DNA from: Marimonas lutisalis
GTDB taxonomy: Bacteria; Pseudomonadota; Alphaproteobacteria; Rhodobacterales; Rhodobacteraceae
Direction of reading: 5' to 3'
Assembly (NCBI RefSeq): GCF_005434965.1
Contig: NZ_SKCI01000001.1
Coordinates: 195,370 to 259,369 of the forward strand
Length of the DNA: 64,000 nucleotides
Part shown: positions 30,211-39,585 of the stretch, one piece after another
How positions within the stretch are numbered: the stretch's first letter is position 1
Layout: the number at the start of each line of letters is the position of its first letter
Notes under the pieces: model-generated
What the model saw: the letters and a program-made list of their open reading frames with translations, nothing else
Databases searched by the model: none
Told to the model about the DNA's origin: nothing
Program-made: the position numbers and the translations under genes

Positions 30211-30362
30211 ACGCCAGTCGCACGGCCTCGGATTCGTTCCGGGGCCTGTGATTTTTGCAGTCGGGGACCTTCGGGGCCCTATCATCAAGGCCACCTACGG
30301 GGGGCTATCACATAGGGGAGAGCGCGAGCGCCTCCTCGTTTGCTAAACGGAAGACAGAAAGC

Positions 30363-31205
30363 ATGGCACTCAAGTCGTACAAGCCGACGACGCCGGGCCA
30401 GCGCGGGCTGGTGCTGATCGACCGTTCGGAGCTGTATAAAGGGCGTCCGGTCAAATCCCTCACCGAGGGTCTGACCAAGTCGGGCGGCCGGAACAACACC
30501 GGGCGGATTACCTCGCGTCGTCGCGGGGGTGGGGCGAAACGCCTTTACCGGATCGTCGATTTCAAACGCAACAAGTTCGATGTGGCCGCGACCGTCGAGC
30601 GGATCGAATACGATCCGAACCGGACCGCCTTCATCGCGCTGATCAAATACGAAGATGGCGAACAGGCCTATATCCTGGCACCGCAGCGTCTGGCTGTGGG
30701 TGACAAGGTGGTTTCGAGCCAGAAAGCCGACATCAAGCCGGGCAACGCGATGCCGTTCTCGGGCCTGCCGATCGGTACCATCGTGCACAACATCGAGCTG
30801 AAGCCCGGCAAGGGTGGCCAGATCGCACGCGCCGCGGGCACCTATGCCCAGTTCGTCGGCCGTGACGGTGGCTATGCCCAGATCCGCCTGAGCTCGGGCG
30901 AGTTGCGCATGGTGCGCCAGGAATGCATGGCGACCGTTGGTGCGGTGTCGAACCCCGACAACTCGAACCAGAACATGGGCAAGGCCGGCCGGATGCGCCA
31001 CAAGGGCAAGCGTCCGAGCGTTCGCGGCGTCGTCATGAACCCGATCGATCACCCCCACGGCGGTGGTGAGGGCCGGACCTCGGGTGGTCGTCACCCGGTG
31101 ACGCCCTGGGGCAAGCCCACGAAGGGTGCACGCACCCGCAACAAGAACAAAGCGTCGCAAAAGCTGATCATCCGCTCGCGCCACGCCAAGAAGAAGGGGC
31201 GTTAA
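30363..31205 (+). CDS. rplB: 50S ribosomal protein L2
   Basis: L2 supports subunit joining and peptidyl transferase activity. It is 280 residues from [17 protein letters not shown], with [20 protein letters not shown], and the C-terminal signature [36 protein letters not shown] containing the functional His in DHPHGGGE. The ATG at 30363 follows ACGGAAGACAGAAAGC; a longer frame upstream has no similarity. rpsS follows 3 bp after the stop. Confidence 0.98.
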   Translation: MALKSYKPTTPGQRGLVLIDRSELYKGRPVKSLTEGLTKSGGRNNTGRITSRRRGGGAKRLYRIVDFKRNKFDVAATVERIEYDPNRTAFIALIKYEDGEQAYILAPQRLAVGDKVVSSQKADIKPGNAMPFSGLPIGTIVHNIELKPGKGGQIARAAGTYAQFVGRDGGYAQIRLSSGELRMVRQECMATVGAVSNPDNSNQNMGKAGRMRHKGKRPSVRGVVMNPIDHPHGGGEGRTSGGRHPVTPWGKPTKGARTRNKNKASQKLIIRSRHAKKKGR

Positions 31206-31208
31206 CAT

Positions 31209-31487
31209 ATGTCTCGCTCTGTTTGGAAAGGGCCCTTCGTCGATGCTTACGTCCTGAAAAAGGCCGAAGCAGCGCGCGAGTCGGGCCGCAACGAAGTCAT
31301 CAAGATCTGGTCGCGCCGCTCGACGATCCTGCCCCAGTTCGTGGGCCTGACGTTTGGCGTGTACAACGGCCAGAAGCACATCCCGGTCAACGTGACCGAA
31401 GACATGATCGGCCAGAAGTTCGGTGAATATTCGCCGACGCGGACCTACTATGGTCACGCCGCCGACAAGAAAGCGAAGCGGAAGTAA
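31209..31487 (+). CDS. rpsS: 30S ribosomal protein S19
   Basis: S19 is a 30S head protein near the A site that forms a complex with S13. It is 92 residues, [26 protein letters not shown], with the signature [46 protein letters not shown] (in parts). Normal length; tightly packed between rplB and rplV. Confidence 0.98.
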   Translation: MSRSVWKGPFVDAYVLKKAEAARESGRNEVIKIWSRRSTILPQFVGLTFGVYNGQKHIPVNVTEDMIGQKFGEYSPTRTYYGHAADKKAKRK

Positions 31488-31491
31488 GACC

Positions 31492-31872
31492 ATGGGCAAG
31501 GCAAAGAACCCCCGCCGCGTGGCCGAAAACGAAGCAATGGCGAAAACCCGCATGCTTCGCACAAGCCCGCAGAAACTGAACCTGGTGGCCGCCATGATCC
31601 GTGGCAAGAAGGTGGACAAGGCCCTGACGGACCTGACCTTCTCGAAGAAGCGGATCGCGGAAGACGTGAAGAAATGCCTTCAGTCGGCCATCGCCAACGC
31701 CGAGAACAACCACGGGCTGGACGTGGACGAGCTGATCGTCGCCGAAGCCTATGTGGGCAAGAACCTGGTGATGAAGCGCGGCCGTCCGCGCGCCCGTGGC
31801 CGTTTCGGCCGCATCATCAAGCCGTTCTCGGAACTCACCATCAAGGTGCGTCAAGTTGAGGAGCAAGCCTAA
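31492..31872 (+). CDS. rplV: 50S ribosomal protein L22
   Basis: L22 reaches into the exit tunnel near macrolide-binding sites. It is 126 residues from [41 protein letters not shown] (in parts), ending with the loop [29 protein letters not shown] at 31492 is chosen just after the rpsS stop. Its TAA overlaps the rpsC ATG by one base (TAATG). Confidence 0.97.
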   Translation: MGKAKNPRRVAENEAMAKTRMLRTSPQKLNLVAAMIRGKKVDKALTDLTFSKKRIAEDVKKCLQSAIANAENNHGLDVDELIVAEAYVGKNLVMKRGRPRARGRFGRIIKPFSELTIKVRQVEEQA

Positions 31873-32579
31873 TGGGTCAGAAAGTCAATCCGATCGGCAT
31901 GCGCCTTCAGGTCAACCGCACCTGGGACAGCCGCTGGTTCGCGAACACCAAGGATTACGGTGATCTTCTTCTGGAAGACATCAAGATCCGCGAGTTCATC
32001 AAGGAAGAGTGCAAGCAGGCCGGCGTGGCCCGCGTGATCATCGAACGCCCGCACAAGAAGTGCCGGGTGACGATCCACACGGCCCGCCCCGGTGTCATCA
32101 TCGGCAAGAAAGGCGCGGACATCGAAGTTCTGCGCAAGAAACTGGCCGCGATGACCGACAGCGAACTGCACCTCAACATCGTCGAAGTGCGCAAGCCCGA
32201 GCTTGACGCGCAGCTGGTGGCGGAAAGCATCGCCCAGCAGCTGGAGCGCCGGGTCAGCTTCCGCCGCGCGATGAAACGGTCCGTGCAGAACGCCATGCGG
32301 ATGGGTGCCCTGGGCATCCGGGTGAACGTGGCAGGCCGCTTGGGCGGCGCCGAGATCGCCCGCACCGAATGGTACCGCGAAGGCCGCGTGCCGCTTCACA
32401 CCCTGCGTGCCGACATCGATTACGCACATGCCGAAGCGATGACTCCCTACGGGATCATCGGGATCAAGGTCTGGATCTTCAAAGGTGAGATCATGGAGCA
32501 CGATCCGCAGGCGCGTGACCGCCGTGCGCAGGAAATCCAGGACGGTCCGGCCCCGCGTGGCGCCGGTGGCCGCCGCTAA
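31872..32579 (+). CDS. rpsC: 30S ribosomal protein S3
   Basis: S3 lies at the mRNA entry channel and has helicase activity with S4 and S5. It is 235 residues: [13 protein letters not shown] start, KH domain ([20 protein letters not shown], about 70-92), and C-terminal signature [29 protein letters not shown]. Its start overlaps the rplV stop. rplP follows after 12 bp. Confidence 0.98.
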   Translation: MGQKVNPIGMRLQVNRTWDSRWFANTKDYGDLLLEDIKIREFIKEECKQAGVARVIIERPHKKCRVTIHTARPGVIIGKKGADIEVLRKKLAAMTDSELHLNIVEVRKPELDAQLVAESIAQQLERRVSFRRAMKRSVQNAMRMGALGIRVNVAGRLGGAEIARTEWYREGRVPLHTLRADIDYAHAEAMTPYGIIGIKVWIFKGEIMEHDPQARDRRAQEIQDGPAPRGAGGRR

Positions 32580-32591
32580 GGAGGAATTGAG

Positions 32592-33005
32592 ATGCTTCAA
32601 CCCAAGCGCACAAAATTCCGCAAGATGCACAAGGGCCGGATCAAGGGCCTCGCCAAGGGCGGGTCGGATCTGAACTTTGGCTCCTACGGCCTGAAGGCCA
32701 CCCAGCCCGAGCGCGTCACCGCGCGCCAGATCGAGGCCGCCCGTCGTGCCATGACGCGTCACATGAAACGTCAGGGCCGCGTCTGGATCCGGATCTTCCC
32801 GGATACGCCGGTGACCTCGAAACCCACCGAGGTTCGGATGGGTAAAGGTAAGGGTTCGGTCGATTTCTGGGCCTGCAAGGTCAAGCCCGGCCGCGTGATG
32901 TTCGAGATCGACGGTGTCGACGACGAAGTGGCACGCGAGGCCCTGCGTCTGGCGGCAATGAAACTGCCGATCAAGACCCGCATCGTCGTCCGCGAGGATT
33001 GGTAA
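32592..33005 (+). CDS. rplP: 50S ribosomal protein L16
   Basis: L16 helps position A- and P-site tRNA. It is 137 residues: [73 protein letters not shown] (in parts). In most bacteria rpmC follows directly; here a bidirectional terminator and a minus-strand oxygenase gene intervene. The arginine in the region [11 protein letters not shown] corresponds to the area that is hydroxylated in E. coli L16. Confidence 0.98.
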   Translation: MLQPKRTKFRKMHKGRIKGLAKGGSDLNFGSYGLKATQPERVTARQIEAARRAMTRHMKRQGRVWIRIFPDTPVTSKPTEVRMGKGKGSVDFWACKVKPGRVMFEIDGVDDEVAREALRLAAMKLPIKTRIVVREDW

Positions 33006-33035
33006 AACCAATCCACGTGGACAGCGCGGTGTAGG

Positions 33036-33056
33036 CGATTTTTCTGCGAAAAATCG
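33036..33056. repeat. Short palindrome, family B copy 2
   Basis: CGATTTTT (33036-33043) and AAAAATCG (33049-33056) form a perfect 8-bp stem. The element closely matches that at 18425-18445 and is also placed just after a ribosomal/polymerase operon. Confidence 0.5.
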
Positions 33057-33112
33057 TCCGGGCCGCGCCAAGGTCGAAAACGCGCAGCGTGTTTTGGCCA
33101 AGGTGAGAAAAG

Positions 33113-33145
33113 AAACCCCCGTGCGAGAGATCGCGCGGGGGTTTT
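33113..33145. terminator. Bidirectional terminator after rplP
   Basis: A 14-bp stem (33113-33126 with 33131-33144, one G-T pair) with a GAGA loop is flanked by A residues on the left and T on the right. It can end both rplP transcripts and those of the convergent oxygenase gene. Confidence 0.85.
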
Positions 33146-33197
33146 CGATTTTCCGAGCCAGATCAGATGCCCCGCCCGGCGTTTCTGCCGTGGGTTC

Positions 33198-33818
33198 TCA
33201 AACCCACTTGTAGTTGAAGCTCACCGAAACCCGTTCATCCTCTGCCATGTTCATCGGCACCTCGTGGCGCAGCCAGGATTCCCACAGCAGAACGTCGCCC
33301 ACCTGCGGTTTGACATAGATGAAGGTCTGCAGCTCTTCGCGGGCGTCCTTCCGGCGCGCGGGGGCGGCCATCATCCGGGCCGAGCGCGGATCTTCGAGCT
33401 TCAGCGCCGAGGCGCCATCGGGCATCGACACGTAAGTGGTGCCCGAGATCACCGAATGCGGATGCAGGTGCGAGGAATGCGTGCCGCCCTCGGGCAGGAT
33501 GTTGATCCAGAGATCCTCGAGCTCGAGCTTGCCGTCGCCGAGATCGAACTCCAGATCCTGCGCGAAGGCGGCGACATGCAGGTCGAGCGCTTCTTTCAGG
33601 TCGGCGAAAACCGGGAAGCGCCAGGGCAGGTCGGTAAGCGAGGCATAGGAGGTATAGCCCGGATAGCCGTTCTCTTCGCACCAGGCCTGTCCGGCCTCGT
33701 CATCCTCGGCGATCGAGAAGCAGGAGGCTTCAAGCTCATCTGTGTCGATCGCTGGGCCAAGCTCGGACAGGGCCGCGCGGTAGAGACGGGTGACGAAAAG
33801 GGATTTGATCTGTGCCAT
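33198..33818 (-). CDS. 2OG-Fe(II) oxygenase family protein between rplP and rpmC
   Basis: This 206-residue protein matches the TIGR02466-type 2-oxoglutarate/Fe(II) oxygenases. It has [20 protein letters not shown] with candidate iron-binding His, [12 protein letters not shown], the distal [12 protein letters not shown] with the second His, and [11 protein letters not shown], where Arg should bind 2-oxoglutarate. The ATG at 33818 is chosen as the start of homology. Substrates of this family are not known. It is convergent with rplP and divergent from rpmC, splitting one of the most conserved gene pairs in bacteria. Ribosomal proteins are known targets of other 2OG oxygenases, so a ribosomal substrate is a possibility, not a claim. 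Confidence 0.85.
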   Translation of the reverse strand: MAQIKSLFVTRLYRAALSELGPAIDTDELEASCFSIAEDDEAGQAWCEENGYPGYTSYASLTDLPWRFPVFADLKEALDLHVAAFAQDLEFDLGDGKLELEDLWINILPEGGTHSSHLHPHSVISGTTYVSMPDGASALKLEDPRSARMMAAPARRKDAREELQTFIYVKPQVGDVLLWESWLRHEVPMNMAEDERVSVSFNYKWV

Positions 33819-33952
33819 GCGGACGTGATAGCGCAGGTCGGAACGGCTGGCGAGGGGGGTTTTCGCCGTCGGCGGCAGGCCCCGCCGCGCGGCGGGGCGG
33901 GGCGCGGCCGCGCGGCCGCGTTCCTGGCGTGCAAGAAAGCGGCGGAAAGGGG

Positions 33953-33981
33953 TTGCCATATGCGAGCACCCCGTGTATTGC
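33953..33981 (+). promoter_or_regulatory. Probable promoter of rpmC and the spc genes
   Basis: A -35 TTGCCA (33953-33958), 17 bp and a -10 TATTGC (33976-33981). The leader to rpmC would be about 71 nt. A new promoter is needed here because the oxygenase gene and terminator cut off transcription from rplP. Confidence 0.5.
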
Positions 33982-34058
33982 GCAGCCTTCACTATGAACT
34001 CCACCGGATTCGGCGTGACCATTGGGGCGCCCCGGTGATGTTGAAAAGGAAGACGGCC

Positions 34059-34265
34059 ATGAAAGCCAGCGAACTTCGTGAGAAGTCGGTTGACCAGTTG
34101 AAAGAAGACCTGGCCAACCTGAAGAAAGAAAGCTTCAACCTGCGGTTCCAGCAAGCCACCGGGCAGCTGGAGAACACCGCGCGCATGCGCAGCGTCAAGC
34201 GTGACGCCGCCCGCGTGAAGACCATCCTGAACGAAAAAGCCGCTGCCGCGGCTGCGACCGAGTAA
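34059..34265 (+). CDS. rpmC: 50S ribosomal protein L29
   Basis: L29 sits beside L23 at the exit tunnel. It is 68 residues, [49 protein letters not shown] (in parts), two helices, with the family signature around [17 protein letters not shown]. The ATG after GGAAGACGGCC is chosen; an in-frame ATG 24 bp upstream is unlikely. It is followed by rpsQ after 14 bp. Confidence 0.97.
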   Translation: MKASELREKSVDQLKEDLANLKKESFNLRFQQATGQLENTARMRSVKRDAARVKTILNEKAAAAAATE

Positions 34266-34279
34266 GAGGAGCCTGAAAC

Positions 34280-34510
34280 ATGCCCAAGCGTATCCTTCAA
34301 GGCACCGTCACCTCGGACGCCAATGACCAGACCGTCACCGTGAGCGTCGAACGCCGCTTCACGCACCCGGTTCTGAAGAAAACCATCCGTAAGTCCAAAA
34401 AATACCGGGCTCACGATGAGAAGAACACCTACAAGGTGGGAGATCAGGTCCGCATCATCGAATGCGCCCCGAAATCCAAAACGAAACGCTGGGAGGTTCT
34501 GGAGGCGTAA
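34280..34510 (+). CDS. rpsQ: 30S ribosomal protein S17
   Basis: S17 is an OB-fold primary 16S rRNA-binding protein. It is 76 residues, [47 protein letters not shown], with signature [17 protein letters not shown]. It stands between rpmC and rplN, with a small hairpin (34543-34558) in the 66-bp gap to rplN. Confidence 0.98.
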   Translation: MPKRILQGTVTSDANDQTVTVSVERRFTHPVLKKTIRKSKKYRAHDEKNTYKVGDQVRIIECAPKSKTKRWEVLEA

Positions 34511-34576
34511 GCCAAAAGAACCTTTCGGTTTGAGCGAAACCCTGGGGTCGTTACCCCAAAGGTCGGGAGAAACCAT

Positions 34577-34945
34577 ATGATCCAGATGCAGACCAATCTG
34601 GATGTTGCTGACAACTCCGGCGCACGCCGGGTTCAGTGCATCAAGGTCCTGGGTGGTTCCAAGCGCAAATATGCGTCGGTGGGCGACATCATCGTGGTGT
34701 CGGTCAAGGAAGCCATCCCGCGCGGCCGCGTGAAGAAAGGCGACGTGCGCAAAGCCGTTGTCGTGCGCACCGCCAAGGAAGTGCGCCGTGAAGACGGCAC
34801 CGCGATCCGCTTTGACCGCAACGCCGCTGTCATCCTCAACAACAACAACGAGCCGATCGGCACCCGTATCTTCGGGCCGGTGGTTCGCGAGCTGCGCGCG
34901 AAGAACTTCATGAAGATCATCTCGCTCGCTCCGGAGGTGCTGTAA
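34577..34945 (+). CDS. rplN: 50S ribosomal protein L14
   Basis: L14 forms an intersubunit bridge with 16S rRNA. It is 122 residues, [46 protein letters not shown], with [31 protein letters not shown] at 34577, after GGGAGAAACC, matches the family start. rplX begins 1 bp after its stop. Confidence 0.98.
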
Positions 34946-34946
34946 G

Positions 34947-35258
34947 ATGGCTGCGAAACTGAAAAAGGGCGACAAGGTCGTCGTGCTGGCCGGCAAGGAC
35001 AAGGGCAAGCAGGGCACCATTTCGTCGGTTGATCCGAAGGCCGGCAAGGCCGTGGTCGACGGTGTGAACGTGGCGATCCGCCACCAGCGCCAGACCCAAA
35101 CGAGCCAGGGCGGCCGCATGCCCAAGGCGATGCCGATGGATCTGTCGAATCTGGCGATCGTCGACAAGAACGGCAAACCCACCCGCGTCGGCTTCAAGAT
35201 GGAAGGCGACAAGAAGGTGCGTTACGCCAAGACCACGGGGGACGTGATCGATGCTTGA
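34947..35258 (+). CDS. rplX: 50S ribosomal protein L24
   Basis: L24 is an assembly initiator. It is 103 residues with the KOW motif [20 protein letters not shown] (about 6-25) and [20 protein letters not shown]. Its end overlaps rplE by 8 bp. Confidence 0.98.
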   Translation: MAAKLKKGDKVVVLAGKDKGKQGTISSVDPKAGKAVVDGVNVAIRHQRQTQTSQGGRMPKAMPMDLSNLAIVDKNGKPTRVGFKMEGDKKVRYAKTTGDVIDA

Positions 35259-35814
35259 TGCTGCAACCTATACCCCGCGTCTGAAAGCCGCCTACAAGGA
35301 CAGCATTCGCGCCGCTCTGAAAGAAGAGTTCGGCTATTCGAATGACATGATGATCCCGCGGCTGGACAAGATCGTGCTGAACATCGGCTGCGGCCGCGCC
35401 GCGGTGAAGGACTCGAAAAAGGCCAAGTCGGCCGTCGAGGACCTGAGCACCATCGCCGGCCAGCAGGCGATCCAGACCAACGCGAAGAACTCGATCGCGG
35501 GTTTCCGCGTGCGTGAAGGCATGCCGATGGGCGCCAAGGTCACGCTGCGCGGCGACCGGATGTACGAATTCCTCGACCGGCTGATCACCATCGCAATGCC
35601 CCGTATCCGCGACTTCCGCGGCGTGCCGGGCACCAGCTTTGACGGCCGTGGCAACTATGCCATGGGCCTGAAAGAGCACATCGTGTTCCCGGAAATCGAC
35701 TATGACAAGGTCGACGAAGTCTGGGGCATGGACATCGTGATTGCCACCACCGCGAAAACCGACGCGGAAGCCAAGGCGCTGTTGAAGCATTTCAACATGC
35801 CCTTCAACAGCTGA
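35251..35814 (+). CDS. rplE: 50S ribosomal protein L5
   Basis: L5 binds 5S rRNA and contacts P-site tRNA. It is 187 residues, with [61 protein letters not shown]. Standard length. It overlaps rplX by 8 bp, suggesting coupled translation. Confidence 0.98.
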   Translation: MLDAATYTPRLKAAYKDSIRAALKEEFGYSNDMMIPRLDKIVLNIGCGRAAVKDSKKAKSAVEDLSTIAGQQAIQTNAKNSIAGFRVREGMPMGAKVTLRGDRMYEFLDRLITIAMPRIRDFRGVPGTSFDGRGNYAMGLKEHIVFPEIDYDKVDEVWGMDIVIATTAKTDAEAKALLKHFNMPFNS

Positions 35815-35833
35815 TCCGCGGGAGGAGATTGAT

Positions 35834-36139
35834 ATGGCTAAAAAATCCATGATCGAGCGCGAGAAAAAGCGTCAACGCCTGGTCGAGAAATACGCCGCCA
35901 AGCGTGCCGCGCTCAAGGATATCATCAACGACGAGTCGAAGCCGATGGAAGAGCGTTTCCGCGCGTCCCTGAAGCTTGCCAAACTGCCGCGCAACAGCTC
36001 GGCGACCCGTCTTCACAACCGCTGCCAGCTCACCGGGCGTCCGCATGCTTACTATCGTAAGCTCAAGGTCAGCCGGATCGCGCTGCGCGAGCTGGGGTCT
36101 GCAGGGCAGATCCCCGGCATGGTGAAATCGAGCTGGTAA
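35834..36139 (+). CDS. rpsN: 30S ribosomal protein S14
   Basis: S14 is a 30S head protein. This is the long 101-residue form without the four-cysteine zinc site (a single Cys in [28 protein letters not shown]), so its function should not depend on zinc. It sits between rplE and rpsH, with GGAGGAG before the ATG. Confidence 0.98.
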   Translation: MAKKSMIEREKKRQRLVEKYAAKRAALKDIINDESKPMEERFRASLKLAKLPRNSSATRLHNRCQLTGRPHAYYRKLKVSRIALRELGSAGQIPGMVKSSW

Positions 36140-36151
36140 GGAGAGAGTGAG

Positions 36152-36544
36152 ATGAACGATCCTATCGGCGATATGCTCACCCGTATCCGCAACGCCCAGA
36201 TGCGCGGCAAGTCGACCGTGTCGACGCCGGCGTCGAAGCTGCGCGGCTGGGTCCTGGATGTTCTGGCCGACGAAGGTTACATCCGCGGCTATGAAAAAGG
36301 CACTGATACAGATGGTCACCCGACCCTCGAAATCAGCCTGAAATACTTTGATGGCACCCCCGTCATTCGCGAGCTCAAGCGGGTTTCGAAACCCGGCCGC
36401 CGCGTTTACATGGGCGTCAAGGACATTCCGCAGGTTCGTCAGGGCCTGGGCGTGTCGATTGTCAGCACGCCCAAGGGCGTGATGTCGGATGCGAACGCTC
36501 GCAGCCAGAATGTTGGCGGCGAAGTGATCTGCACGGTCTTCTAA
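36152..36544 (+). CDS. rpsH: 30S ribosomal protein S8
   Basis: S8 binds helix 21 of 16S rRNA and is the repressor of the spc operon in E. coli. It is 130 residues, [21 protein letters not shown], ending with the signature [30 protein letters not shown]. Its distance to rplF is 11 bp. Confidence 0.98.
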   Translation: MNDPIGDMLTRIRNAQMRGKSTVSTPASKLRGWVLDVLADEGYIRGYEKGTDTDGHPTLEISLKYFDGTPVIRELKRVSKPGRRVYMGVKDIPQVRQGLGVSIVSTPKGVMSDANARSQNVGGEVICTVF

Positions 36545-36555
36545 GGAGAGCGACA

Positions 36556-37089
36556 ATGTCTCGTATTGGCAAAAAACCGGTCGAGCTGCCGTCGGGCGTC
36601 ACCGCCACGATCTCCGGCCAGACCATCGAAATCAAGGGCCCGAAGGATACCCAATCCTTCACCGCGACCGATGACGTGACCATCGCGCAGGAAGACAATG
36701 CCATCGTGGTGACCCCGCGCGGCAAGTCCAAGCGCGCGCGCCAGCAGTGGGGCATGAGCCGCACGATGGTGGCCAACATGGTCCAGGGTTGCACCGAGGG
36801 CTTCAAGAAAGAGCTTGAGATCAACGGTGTTGGTTACCGGGCGCAGGTGCAGGGCAATGTCCTGAAGCTGAACCTCGGCTACAGCCACGACGTGGATTTC
36901 CAGGTTCCCGCTGGCGTGACCGTCACCTGCCCCAAGCAGACCGAGATCGTCGTGGAAGGCACCAACGCACAACTCGTCGGCCAGGTCGCGGCCAATATCC
37001 GCGAATGGCGTGAGCCCGAGCCCTACAAAGGCAAAGGCATCAAGTACAAAGACGAGTACATCTTCCGCAAGGAAGGCAAGAAGAAGTAA
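36556..37089 (+). CDS. rplF: 50S ribosomal protein L6
   Basis: L6 lies near the sarcin-ricin loop. It is 177 residues, [19 protein letters not shown], two similar domains, with C-terminal signature [23 protein letters not shown]. Standard spc position before rplR. Confidence 0.98.
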   Translation: MSRIGKKPVELPSGVTATISGQTIEIKGPKDTQSFTATDDVTIAQEDNAIVVTPRGKSKRARQQWGMSRTMVANMVQGCTEGFKKELEINGVGYRAQVQGNVLKLNLGYSHDVDFQVPAGVTVTCPKQTEIVVEGTNAQLVGQVAANIREWREPEPYKGKGIKYKDEYIFRKEGKKK

Positions 37090-37100
37090 GGACCGGACAG

Positions 37101-37460
37101 ATGGCAAACAGCAAACGACAACTGTTCCTGAAACGCCGCCTGCGCGTCCGGAACAAACTTCGCAAGGTCAACAGCGGCAAGATGCGCCTGTCTGTGCACC
37201 GTTCGAACAAGAACATCAGCGTGCAGCTGATCGACGATGTGAACGGCCGCACCGTGGCCGCCGCCTCGTCGCTCGAGAAAGATCTTGGCATCATTGGCAA
37301 GAACAACGTGGAAGCTGCCGCCAAGGTGGGCGCCGCGATTGCCGAGCGCGCCAAGAAAGCGGGCGTCGAAGAGGCCTATTTCGACCGTGGCGGGTTCCTC
37401 TACCACGGCAAGGTGAAGGCCCTGGCCGACGCCGCACGCGAAGGCGGGCTGAAGATCTAA
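37101..37460 (+). CDS. rplR: 50S ribosomal protein L18
   Basis: L18 binds 5S rRNA together with L5. It is 119 residues: basic N-terminus [52 protein letters not shown], and [28 protein letters not shown] gap of 113 bp, with a small GC-rich inverted repeat (37504-37509 with 37515-37520), precedes rpsE. Confidence 0.98.
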   Translation: MANSKRQLFLKRRLRVRNKLRKVNSGKMRLSVHRSNKNISVQLIDDVNGRTVAAASSLEKDLGIIGKNNVEAAAKVGAAIAERAKKAGVEEAYFDRGGFLYHGKVKALADAAREGGLKI

Positions 37461-37573
37461 GACCCTGTGGGCCGCGGCGCTGGTCGCGGTCCCGATGATC
37501 CGGGGGCGCATGCCGCGCCCACCTGGATTGATACGAACCAAGGCCAGAGCGCCAACCTTGAAAGGAATGCCTG

Positions 37574-38134
37574 ATGGCAAGAGAAGGTCAACAACGGGGA
37601 CGCGGCCGCGATCGCGACGAAGCCCCGGAATTCGCAGATCGCCTGGTGGCGATCAACCGTGTGTCGAAAACCGTGAAAGGTGGTAAACGCTTTGGCTTTG
37701 CCGCGCTGGTGGTTGTCGGCGATCAGAAAGGCCGTGTCGGTTTCGGCAAGGGCAAGGCCAAAGAGGTGCCCGAGGCGATCCGCAAGGCGACCGAGCAGGC
37801 CAAGCGCCAGATGATCCGCGTGCCGCTGCGCGAAGGCCGCACGCTGCACCACGACATCGAAGGCCGTCATGGGGCCGGCAAGGTGGTGATGCGCACCGCC
37901 CCGGAAGGAACCGGGATCATCGCCGGTGGTCCGATGCGGGCCGTGTTCGAGATGCTGGGCATCAAGGACGTGGTTTCGAAATCGATCGGATCGCAGAACC
38001 CCTATAACATGATCCGCGCCACGATTGACGGGCTGCAGAAGGAATCGAGCCCGCGCATGGTGGCCCAGCGCCGCGGCAAGAAGGTGGCCGACATCCTGAA
38101 AAAGGATGAAGCCCCCGCGGAAGCGGAAGCGTAA
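37574..38134 (+). CDS. rpsE: 30S ribosomal protein S5
   Basis: S5 is a decoding-fidelity and mRNA-entry protein and the spectinomycin-resistance site. It is 186 residues, with an Arg-rich start [20 protein letters not shown], the double-stranded-RNA-binding-like signature [24 protein letters not shown], and [27 protein letters not shown]. The tail ends in APAEAEA. GAAAGGAATGCCTG precedes the ATG. Confidence 0.98.
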   Translation: MAREGQQRGRGRDRDEAPEFADRLVAINRVSKTVKGGKRFGFAALVVVGDQKGRVGFGKGKAKEVPEAIRKATEQAKRQMIRVPLREGRTLHHDIEGRHGAGKVVMRTAPEGTGIIAGGPMRAVFEMLGIKDVVSKSIGSQNPYNMIRATIDGLQKESSPRMVAQRRGKKVADILKKDEAPAEAEA

Positions 38135-38146
38135 GGAGACGGACCC

Positions 38147-38335
38147 ATGGCAAAAACCATCGTCGTCAAACAGATCGGCAGCCCGATCCGCCGCCCGGCC
38201 AAACAGCGTGCAACGCTGGTGGGCCTCGGCCTCAACAAGATGCACAAGACCCGTGAGCTTGAGGATACCCCCTCGGTGCGCGGCATGATCGCCAAGATCC
38301 CGCATCTGGTCGAGATCATCGAAGAGCGCGGCTGA
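38147..38335 (+). CDS. rpmD: 50S ribosomal protein L30
   Basis: L30 is a small 62-residue protein, [42 protein letters not shown], the family signature. It is followed by a terminator and not by rplO as usual, so the spc operon is cut here. Confidence 0.97.
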   Translation: MAKTIVVKQIGSPIRRPAKQRATLVGLGLNKMHKTRELEDTPSVRGMIAKIPHLVEIIEERG

Positions 38336-38381
38336 ACAGCCCTGCGGTGCGCATAATCGCGCATCCTGCGACAATAGAAGC

Positions 38382-38414
38382 GCCCCTGGTGAGAGCCGGG
38401 GGCCTTTTCTTTTA
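38382..38414 (+). terminator. Terminator after rpmD
   Basis: GCCCCTGG (38382-38389) pairs with CCGGGGGC (38396-38403; one T-G pair) and is followed by CTTTTCTTTT. It ends the rpmC-rpmD transcript. Confidence 0.8.
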
Positions 38415-38538
38415 AGGGTGGATTCGTGCAGCTATGCGCCCGGCGCATGGCGAGACTGCGAAACCCGTGCTGGTGAAATCTCTGCCGGGGCCGTATCCCG
38501 TGGCCAAATCCAAGGCACGAACAGAAGGTTTCACATCC

Positions 38539-38658
38539 ATGACATTCGTCACTTTCCCCGCCCGCGCCGTGGCGCGCGCCGTCAAGGCCATCGTTTCGGC
38601 CAAGCCGGTCCCCTGCTGGACCGAGTACCTGCGCGAAACGGGCGGTCTGCGCGGCTGA
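38539..38658 (+). CDS. Possible 39-residue small protein with its own terminator
   Basis: The frame MTFVTFPARAVARAVKAIVS continues as AKPVPCWTEYLRETGGLRG. An AGAAGG lies about 11 nt upstream of the ATG, and a strong terminator follows the stop codon by about 25 bp. The middle could form a short basic amphipathic helix; one Cys is present. I do not recognise a family. The frame remains open further 5' (to 38434), so the start is uncertain. It may instead be a small RNA gene whose 3' end is the terminator. No convincing promoter was found between the rpmD terminator and this ORF. Confidence 0.45.
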   Translation: MTFVTFPARAVARAVKAIVSAKPVPCWTEYLRETGGLRG

Positions 38659-38682
38659 GACGCCAGGCGCAAGAGACCAGTG

Positions 38683-38720
38683 AAAACGCCCCCGGCCTTG
38701 TCTGCCGGGGGCGTTTTTCT
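38683..38720. terminator. Strong terminator after the small ORF
   Basis: A 13-bp stem, 38683-38695 with 38705-38717, and 9-nt loop, followed by TCTTTTT; an AAAA run on the left makes it work in both directions. It faces the convergent GH128-like gene ending at 38740. Confidence 0.92.
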
Positions 38721-38739
38721 TTTTGGGCAGGTCGGTGGC

Positions 38740-39585
38740 TTACTCCGAGAGGCTGGCGAGGCCGCGGGCGCTGACGCGGCGCACCACGTCGTTGAACGCG
38801 ACGCCCACCGGTGTCGGCGCAAGGTTGCTGTCTACGAGGTTGATTTTCGGTGTGCCGCCCTTCCAGGGATAGGGATTGGCGGCGAACCAGGCGTGGCGTT
38901 CCACGAAAGGAAGACGTTCCATCATCAGGATGGCCTCCTGCGCGAAGCGCGCGTTCTGGGCATAGGTGACCTTACCCGGGCGCTTCCAGTCGATCAGGGC
39001 GAACTCGGTCACCCAGATCGGGCGGCGGTATTCGCGGTGCACGGCTTCGAGCCAGCGGCGGAAGGCGTTCACGTCGCCATTGGTGGAATAGTAGTGCACC
39101 GCCATGAAATCGACCCGCAGGCCGCGGCGTTCGGCCTCGGTCATGAAGCGGCGCTGCCATGAATTGGCGCCGAGGGTCTGCTCCTGCGTGGTCGCCGGGC
39201 TGCCGAGCCGCAGGCCGCGCGCTTCGAGCCTGGGCCAGAGCGCGATGGCCTCGGCCACGGACAGGCCCGCCTGGTGCGCGCCGGTTTTCTGATCGGGTTC
39301 GTTGAAGGCCAGCAGGTGACGGACCCTGCGGTTGGACACGATACGTTTGTTCACGTCCCTGGCGGAATGGATCATCGGCACGAATTCGACGGTGCGCGAG
39401 GTGCCGCCGCGGTGCCACATCTGATCGGGTCGCCAGTTGTAGTACCAGGACAGCCCCGGCTGATCCTCGATCCACTCGAGTGTCGTCTTGGCGGGGTTTT
39501 CCCAAGCGCCGACCCCCGCCTTTTGCGCGGCTGCGGGCAGAGCCATCAGCATGATCCCGAAAACAAAGGCTGCAAGTCTGAGCAT
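38740..39585 (-). CDS. Secreted GH128-like glycosyl hydrolase
   Basis: A signal peptide (MLRLAAFVFGIMLMALPAAAQ, cleavage near residue 20) is followed by a TIM-barrel domain of the 'glycosyl hydrolase catalytic core' (Asl1-like, GH128) type. Landmarks: WYYNWRPDQ, EFVPMIHSARD, HLLAFNEPDQ (likely acid/base Glu), VDFMAVHYYS, and IWVTEFALIDW (likely nucleophile Glu). Characterised GH128 enzymes cut beta-1,3-glucans. At 281 residues it is a single-domain enzyme. It is encoded against the ribosomal genes, between rpmD and rplO. Its role may be in glucan use or in envelope remodelling; not determined. Confidence 0.85.
   Translation of the reverse strand: MLRLAAFVFGIMLMALPAAAQKAGVGAWENPAKTTLEWIEDQPGLSWYYNWRPDQMWHRGGTSRTVEFVPMIHSARDVNKRIVSNRRVRHLLAFNEPDQKTGAHQAGLSVAEAIALWPRLEARGLRLGSPATTQEQTLGANSWQRRFMTEAERRGLRVDFMAVHYYSTNGDVNAFRRWLEAVHREYRRPIWVTEFALIDWKRPGKVTYAQNARFAQEAILMMERLPFVERHAWFAANPYPWKGGTPKINLVDSNLAPTPVGVAFNDVVRRVSARGLASLSE

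Larger units (their letters stand above)
29883..30362 (+). other. 480-bp gap between rplW and rplB
   Basis: No gene was found. The gap holds a REP-like palindrome (29890-29907), a terminator-like hairpin (29927-29960), about 200 bp of GC-rich sequence without a recognised feature, and a promoter candidate (30182-30210) followed by a leader of about 146 nt. It is unusual to find the L23-L2 joint opened. Confidence 0.6.
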
